A stretch of DNA of 23,520 nucleotides, from IMG/VR virus record IMGVR_UViG_3300030098_003492, positions 1-23,520 of that record, one strand, 5' to 3'. The translations under genes and the position numbers were made by a program. A model generated the notes under the pieces. That model saw only the letters and a list, made by a program, of their open reading frames with translations, did no database searches and was not told where the DNA came from. This document shows positions 20,197 through 23,520 of this stretch, in pieces. Numbering within the stretch: the stretch's first letter is position 1; every line of letters starts with the position of its first letter. This DNA is from a virus.

Positions 20197-21728
20197 TGGC
20201 AGAAGATATAGATATAGATGAGTGGGAAATGTATGATGCGTTGGCTAAAATTACAGATAGTGATAGTTTAGGTGTAGTGCGTTCTAAGAAAGTTGAATTA
20301 CCTAAAGATGTATTAAGATGGAGAGAAGTAGTAGGAGAATTTTCATTGTATAATGAATACGCCGCTACAATGTCTTACTATGTAACATTAGGACAAGTTT
20401 TGAAAGATTCAGTTAGGGTTCCGATAGGCAGATTAGCACTTGACCCAAGAATTCATTTTTGTTGGATTCAAACGTCAAGAAGTGGAAAGACAACAATGTT
20501 TGATTTTCTATGCCCTGTATGGCAAAGAAGTTTTGAACTATTAAATCGTCATCCAACAACAGTGGAACCACCCTCAACACCCTTAACAGGTGTAAAGGAA
20601 TTCACATTAAATAACCCTGATAGTTTTACAGACCAAGCGTTATTAGGAACAATGAAGATTAATGTCCCTAACCCAGAATACAATAGAGGGGAAGCAAGAA
20701 ATGATGAGGATTATGATATTCCTGAATTTATTGATACTACTATTTATGGTAGTTTGTATGGTAGTGGTTTAATTGCATTTGATGAGTTTGAACATTCAGG
20801 TATTTTTAAGGAATCACAACACAAGCAAGAAACGACTATGCTCTTTCAGAAGTTTATGAATCGCCTCGATTCAGAATCACATTTGATTAGAAAGCGATTG
20901 ACTGAATGGGGTAGAGATTTAGTAGTAGATTCTCAGCGTTCATTATGGGCAACTACATTACCACCGGAAGGATTGGAAAGAGTTATCTTAACAAAAGGTG
21001 TATTCCAAAGAATGTGGTTATATGTTAGAGAAGTTCCTGAATCATTGAAGTCACAAATGGAAGAAGATTATATTGCTATGGTTGGAGAAATTATTGAAGA
21101 CGATGATGGGGCCGCACCATATCAAGAAGAGTTTGCCGAAATGATTTACGGAACATATCGTTGGGTGCAACAAAGATTAGAAGAAGAAGGTGGAGATGCT
21201 CGAAAGGTTGTTACATTTTCTTCCGATGCACAAAAGAGATTGAAGACTGTTTGGAAAGGAATGCGTAAGTATATGATTACGTTTGATAACCATATTTACG
21301 AAGCCCTGAATACATTCCTTATGAATATGATTAACAACATTTGTATTGCGGCGGCTCTATGTGCTGTTAGTGAAAGAAGTAAAGTAATTACTGCAAGACA
21401 TATTAATCAAGGTAGACAATTAACTGATGAATCATTTGATTCTATTACAGGGTGGTTTACCGAGAAACTAAAGAAGCGTCCTAAAAGACTGTCTGATAAG
21501 AATAATGAGAAGATGTATGTAGCGGCATATAATTCAACTAACCCTAAAACAAGACAGGCAGGAACGTCTGGATGGGTTGATAAAAAATTAATGATAGAAA
21601 CCTTTAGAAAGCAGGAACAATGTGGAAGAAATAAGTTCTACCGACATTGGCAAAGTGTGAGTCATTTATTTGAAGAACTAAGAACAACAAAAACATATGT
21701 AAAATTGAAGGTGAAAGAAAATGAATAA
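20196..21728 (+). CDS. P-loop ATPase, candidate replicative helicase
   Basis: 510 residues. TSRSGKTT (93-100) is a Walker A in which the usual first Gly is a Gln (QTSRSGKT). LIAFDEFEHSG has Asp196 and Glu197 as Walker B, and LWATTLPPEGLERVI followed by FQRMWLYVREV resembles the sensor region and Arg finger of SF3/DUF3987-type helicase cores. The last 150 residues look like a helical/winged-helix tail (KKLMIETFRKQEQCGRNKFYRHWQ). No MCM signature is visible. Gene order primase, ERCC4 nuclease, this ATPase, exonuclease makes a replicative helicase the best guess; terminase or recombination ATPase is less likely. GGTGA 20184-20188 precedes ATG 20196. Confidence 0.72.
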   Translation: MAEDIDIDEWEMYDALAKITDSDSLGVVRSKKVELPKDVLRWREVVGEFSLYNEYAATMSYYVTLGQVLKDSVRVPIGRLALDPRIHFCWIQTSRSGKTTMFDFLCPVWQRSFELLNRHPTTVEPPSTPLTGVKEFTLNNPDSFTDQALLGTMKINVPNPEYNRGEARNDEDYDIPEFIDTTIYGSLYGSGLIAFDEFEHSGIFKESQHKQETTMLFQKFMNRLDSESHLIRKRLTEWGRDLVVDSQRSLWATTLPPEGLERVILTKGVFQRMWLYVREVPESLKSQMEEDYIAMVGEIIEDDDGAAPYQEEFAEMIYGTYRWVQQRLEEEGGDARKVVTFSSDAQKRLKTVWKGMRKYMITFDNHIYEALNTFLMNMINNICIAAALCAVSERSKVITARHINQGRQLTDESFDSITGWFTEKLKKRPKRLSDKNNEKMYVAAYNSTNPKTRQAGTSGWVDKKLMIETFRKQEQCGRNKFYRHWQSVSHLFEELRTTKTYVKLKVKENE

Positions 21729-22326
21729 AGTATTATCGTTTGATATAGAAACAAAGAATTTAAGTCACGAAATTGGTGGTTGGGATAACCAACATCTTTT
21801 CAAAGTGGCTTGTGTAACAACGTGGGATGGAGAAAAAGGTGTGGTTTATGTTGATGAACCCGTCAATGATTCTTTCCGTAAAGCAGGAACAGAAGTTAAA
21901 ACATTAAGAGAATTAAAATTTGATTTGGATGACCATTTCCAAAAGGGTGGAATTTTATTAGGACATAACATCAATGCTTTTGATTTACCTGTATTGCGTG
22001 ACTCAATGGATATTTACATCGTAAGAAAATATTTAGAAGATAAGACCAATAGGTGTATTGATACAAGTGCTTATATGACTAAAAATCATGGACAAAGAAT
22101 CCATTTAGATAATTTAGTTAAATGCACTTTAGGCGATTCTAAATCTATGTCAGGTGTAGATTCTGTCGCTAAATGGCGAGCAGGAGAATTTGATGAAGTA
22201 GTTGATTACTGCATGAAAGATTCTCAATTAACATATAATCTTTGGATGTATGGAAGAGATAATGGTGTTGTAAAGTATTACGACGAAGAGAAAGATAAGC
22301 ACATTGTTGCTGAAGTTAATTGGTGA
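21721..22326 (+). CDS. DEDD-family 3'-5' exonuclease
   Basis: 201 residues, DnaQ-like RNase H fold. Exo I is FDIET with Asp8 and Glu10, Exo II is GHNINAFDLPVL with its Asp, and Exo III is EVVDYCMKDSQLT, with Tyr four residues before the Asp (DEDDy type). This is the same arrangement as a polymerase B proofreading domain, but encoded separately from the PolB, which has its own. Roles may include RNA or ssDNA degradation or extra proofreading. GGTGA 21710-21714 sets the ATG. It is the last plus-strand gene and ends TGG TGA; no gene follows in this direction. Confidence 0.9.
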   Translation: MNKVLSFDIETKNLSHEIGGWDNQHLFKVACVTTWDGEKGVVYVDEPVNDSFRKAGTEVKTLRELKFDLDDHFQKGGILLGHNINAFDLPVLRDSMDIYIVRKYLEDKTNRCIDTSAYMTKNHGQRIHLDNLVKCTLGDSKSMSGVDSVAKWRAGEFDEVVDYCMKDSQLTYNLWMYGRDNGVVKYYDEEKDKHIVAEVNW

Positions 22327-22340
22327 ACACTAATTATTAT

Positions 22341-22465
22341 AACGGATTTATTCTTTAAGAATCTGTTCGAAAACGAAATTTAAATTGAAAAAGTATAAGT
22401 TCCCTCAACCTATACATTAAAGAAATATTTGAAGTTATAAAAATATAGTGTAGCATCAATGTTAC
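22341..22465 (+). other. Row of stem-loops in the convergent intergenic region
   Basis: Non-coding 208-nt gap (22327-22534). Stems on the plus strand: AACGGATT/AATCTGTT (22341-22348 and 22360-22367, 8 bp with one G-T); TTCG-AAAA-CGAA (22366-22377), which competes with the first; GTATA-a-GTT/AAC-c-TATAC (22393-22415, 5-nt loop); and GTAGCAT/ATGTTAC (22450-22465, tiny loop). No open frame of note. Together with the terminator at 22471 this looks like a structured 3' end or a small non-coding RNA. Confidence 0.4.
22435..22446 (+). promoter_or_regulatory. TATA-like element before the terminator
   Basis: TTATAAAAATAT is a good archaeal TATA-box match. A start about 25-30 nt downstream would lie near 22465, giving only a short hairpin RNA ending at the T-tract. 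In an AT-rich gap such a match can arise by chance. Confidence 0.25.
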
Positions 22466-22470
22466 AATTT

Positions 22471-22511
22471 GGCTCTGTCCCCTATTTTGGGGGCAGGGTC
22501 ATTTTTTTTTG
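22471..22511 (+). terminator. Hairpin plus T-tract terminator
   Basis: GGCTCTGTCCCC (22471-22482) pairs with GGGGGCAGGGTC (22489-22500) in a 12-bp stem with several G-U pairs and a TATTTT loop, followed by a run of T (from 22502). It ends the plus-strand replication operon. Read in reverse there is no T-tract after the stem, so it serves the plus strand only. Archaeal RNA polymerase can stop at T-tracts alone, so the strong hairpin is notable. Confidence 0.85.
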
Positions 22512-22534
22512 GTTTCTAAGAAATTTTGCGATTT

Positions 22535-22837
22535 TTACTTAGAATGAATTTTACGGTGACAATTTGCACAAACTACTTCACACTTCGCTATTTCTTTTAA
22601 AATGTTTTTTTTCGAATACCCTTTTGCTACCATAGTAGAAACTGCTTTTTCTTTTTTCTTTCTATAATGATGAAACTCCAGACAAGCGTAGTGTGATTCT
22701 CCGCACCTTTCACATGATAACTTCTTTTTATATTCTCGGAACCATTTTCTAATTTTTAATTTATATGCTTTATTTCGTGCCAATATTTTATCTTTATTAG
22801 ATTCATAATAATCCCTATCGTATTTTCCTTTTGCCAT
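22535..22837 (-). CDS. HNH endonuclease family protein
   Basis: 100 residues. The basic N-terminal half (YDRDYYESNKDKILARNKAY, KIRKWFREYKKKL) precedes a zinc HNH domain: CERCGE, LEFHH with the catalytic His pair, an EVVCANCH second zinc pair and a final His (KIH). Small HNH proteins of this type are common in phages, either as packaging-linked nucleases beside terminase or as free-standing mobile genes. It is the last gene of the minus-strand module. AGGTGG lies about 7 nt upstream of its ATG, and its start overlaps the upstream membrane protein gene by 23 nt. Confidence 0.88.
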   Translation of the reverse strand: MAKGKYDRDYYESNKDKILARNKAYKLKIRKWFREYKKKLSCERCGESHYACLEFHHYRKKKEKAVSTMVAKGYSKKNILKEIAKCEVVCANCHRKIHSK

Positions 22838-23003
22838 AAGATTTCCACCTTAATTTTAACCATTCAATAAATTTAAATCCTGTAACAAATAAAATAAAAT
22901 AAATAGTGCATTCTAAAAGAATAGCACCCAATAAAATTTCACCACCCATGCAACTTGAGTGGCTACCAATATCTACACACAATTCGGTAGATGTTAAATT
23001 CAT
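22815..23003 (-). CDS. Small single-span membrane protein (62 aa)
   Basis: 62 residues. A polar N-terminus (MNLTSTELCVDIGSHSSCMG) with two cysteines precedes one hydrophobic segment at about residues 22-45 (EILLGAILLECTIYFILFV), and the C-terminus is basic (KLRWKSYGKRKIR), suggesting N-out/C-in orientation. Next to an XhlA-like protein, this could be a holin or another lysis or envelope protein, but the match is only by topology. GTGAT precedes its ATG. Confidence 0.7.
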   Translation of the reverse strand: MNLTSTELCVDIGSHSSCMGGEILLGAILLECTIYFILFVTGFKFIEWLKLRWKSYGKRKIR

Positions 23004-23010
23004 TTTATCA

Positions 23011-23223
23011 CTACATCAAGATATTTTGTCCCGTTAAAAATGTAACAATTAGTGCGCCGATAACATATACTCTATGCTTTAATGACAAAATATCCTCATT
23101 CATATGACTAAGATGATTATTTTTAATTGTTTTTATTTCATGCTTCATTAAATAAACTTCACCAACTAACCAATTAATTTTTTCTTTTTGAGTCTTTTCT
23201 AAAATCTCATCTAAGTCGCGCAT
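23011..23223 (-). CDS. XhlA-like small coiled-coil membrane protein
   Basis: 70 residues. A charged coiled-coil (residues 1-50, with MKHEIKTIKNNHLSHMNEDI and LKHRV) is followed by one C-terminal membrane segment (YVIGALIVTFLTGQNILM). The 'NHLxHxxxDI..LK..V..I' pattern followed by a TM is shared with phage XhlA/haemolysin-type proteins, usually encoded near tail and lysis genes. GGTGA lies 5 nt before the internal ATG at 23223 (read on the minus strand), so this is preferred to the frame's first ATG at 23235. Role in lysis or virion release is inferred. Confidence 0.72.
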   Translation of the reverse strand: MRDLDEILEKTQKEKINWLVGEVYLMKHEIKTIKNNHLSHMNEDILSLKHRVYVIGALIVTFLTGQNILM

Positions 23224-23259
23224 TAATATCACCATTTTATTTTAACTATTTAAATTACA

Positions 23260-23520
23260 TCACGATAGGATATACCAACCGGTAGAAGGCATCGCACCTG
23301 TATCTGTTACTGCCATTAAAGTTACTGTTTGTCCTTCTTCTAAAGAAATTGAATTTACACCAATATGAACAATATAATTTGGTGGTCCGGCCCCACCTGC
23401 CGGACCTCTATTAGCAGTAAGAATTGCGGCGGGGTCAATTCCTCCATTAATTGTATCTGAACCTCTAATCGTTAAACCTACTGCACCTCCAATTGAATTA
23501 TAGTAAGTAACAATTTTACC
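23260..23520 (-). CDS. C-terminal end of a beta-rich protein, possibly virion structural (partial)
   Basis: An open frame runs from the window edge to a TGA at 23260-23262 on the minus strand, giving 86 residues without a start in view. It is rich in Gly, Thr, Val, Ile and Asn with short alternating strands (GAVGLTIRGSDTINGG, NYIVHIGVNSISL, EGQTVTLMAVTDTG) and ends GWYILS. Composition and pattern resemble the ends of phage tail fibre, baseplate or capsid decoration proteins. A collagen-like GPAGGAGPP run lies near residues 39-47. The identity is not known; a structural role is inferred from composition and the neighbouring holin-like gene. Confidence 0.68.
   Translation of the reverse strand, partial: GKIVTYYNSIGGAVGLTIRGSDTINGGIDPAAILTANRGPAGGAGPPNYIVHIGVNSISLEEGQTVTLMAVTDTGAMPSTGWYILS

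Noticed and set aside
1-23520. A bacterial phage as source
   Set aside because: PCNA, RFC, archaeal-type primase, ERCC4 nuclease, TFB-like and histone-fold genes together point to an archaeal virus.

Overview
The window reads as part of the genome of a tailed archaeal DNA virus, most like the magroviruses, uncultured viruses inferred to infect marine Group II archaea (Poseidoniales). The replication genes are archaeal in type: family B DNA polymerase, PCNA-like clamp, RFC small subunit, primase of the archaeo-eukaryotic superfamily, ERCC4/XPF-type nuclease, ATP-dependent ligase, a probable multi-OB ssDNA-binding protein, a TFB-like factor and a histone-fold protein. The DNA is AT-rich, about 40 genes are packed with overlaps of 1-50 nt, there are no tRNA or rRNA genes, and ribosome binding sites are mostly GGTGA, as in Euryarchaeota. 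The host assignment is inference; the archaeal and viral character rests on gene content.

Layout: (1) 1-5570, plus strand: an unknown protein open at the left edge, a compact TFB-like factor, an E1/ThiF-like adenylyltransferase, a conserved viral protein of unknown function, a JAB/JAMM metalloprotease, a zinc protein, a histone-fold protein, DNA ligase, and a zinc protein with a PIP-box-like motif. (2) 5571-5626: a gap with a palindrome and a TATA-like element, probably a second promoter. (3) 5627-22326, plus strand: the replication operon. It holds small zinc proteins, a P-loop ATPase that may be a clamp-loader large subunit, the RFC small subunit, the ssDNA-binding protein, a RecA/Sak4-type ATPase, PCNA, an IMPDH/GMP reductase-family enzyme, DNA polymerase B, an HNH protein, a Cas4/AddB-like Fe-S nuclease, primase, ERCC4 nuclease, a candidate helicase and a DEDD exonuclease, with many tiny genes between. 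(4) 22327-22534: a non-coding convergent junction with a row of stem-loops and a strong hairpin plus T-tract terminator. (5) 22535-23520, minus strand: the end of another module, with a beta-rich (possibly structural) protein cut by the edge, an XhlA/holin-like membrane protein, another one-TM protein and an HNH protein.

How it works together: polymerase, clamp, clamp loader, ssDNA-binding protein, primase, candidate helicase, ligase and nucleases would make a nearly self-sufficient viral replisome. PIP-box-like peptides on the polymerase C-terminus, on the candidate large clamp-loader subunit and on a small zinc protein suggest the viral PCNA is the hub. The TFB-like factor could redirect host RNA polymerase, and the histone-fold protein could shape viral or host chromatin. 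The E1-like/JAB pair may be a minimal ubiquitin-like conjugation/deconjugation or sulfur-transfer module. Several intercistronic gaps hold RNA hairpins, notably upstream of PCNA, and may be regulatory.
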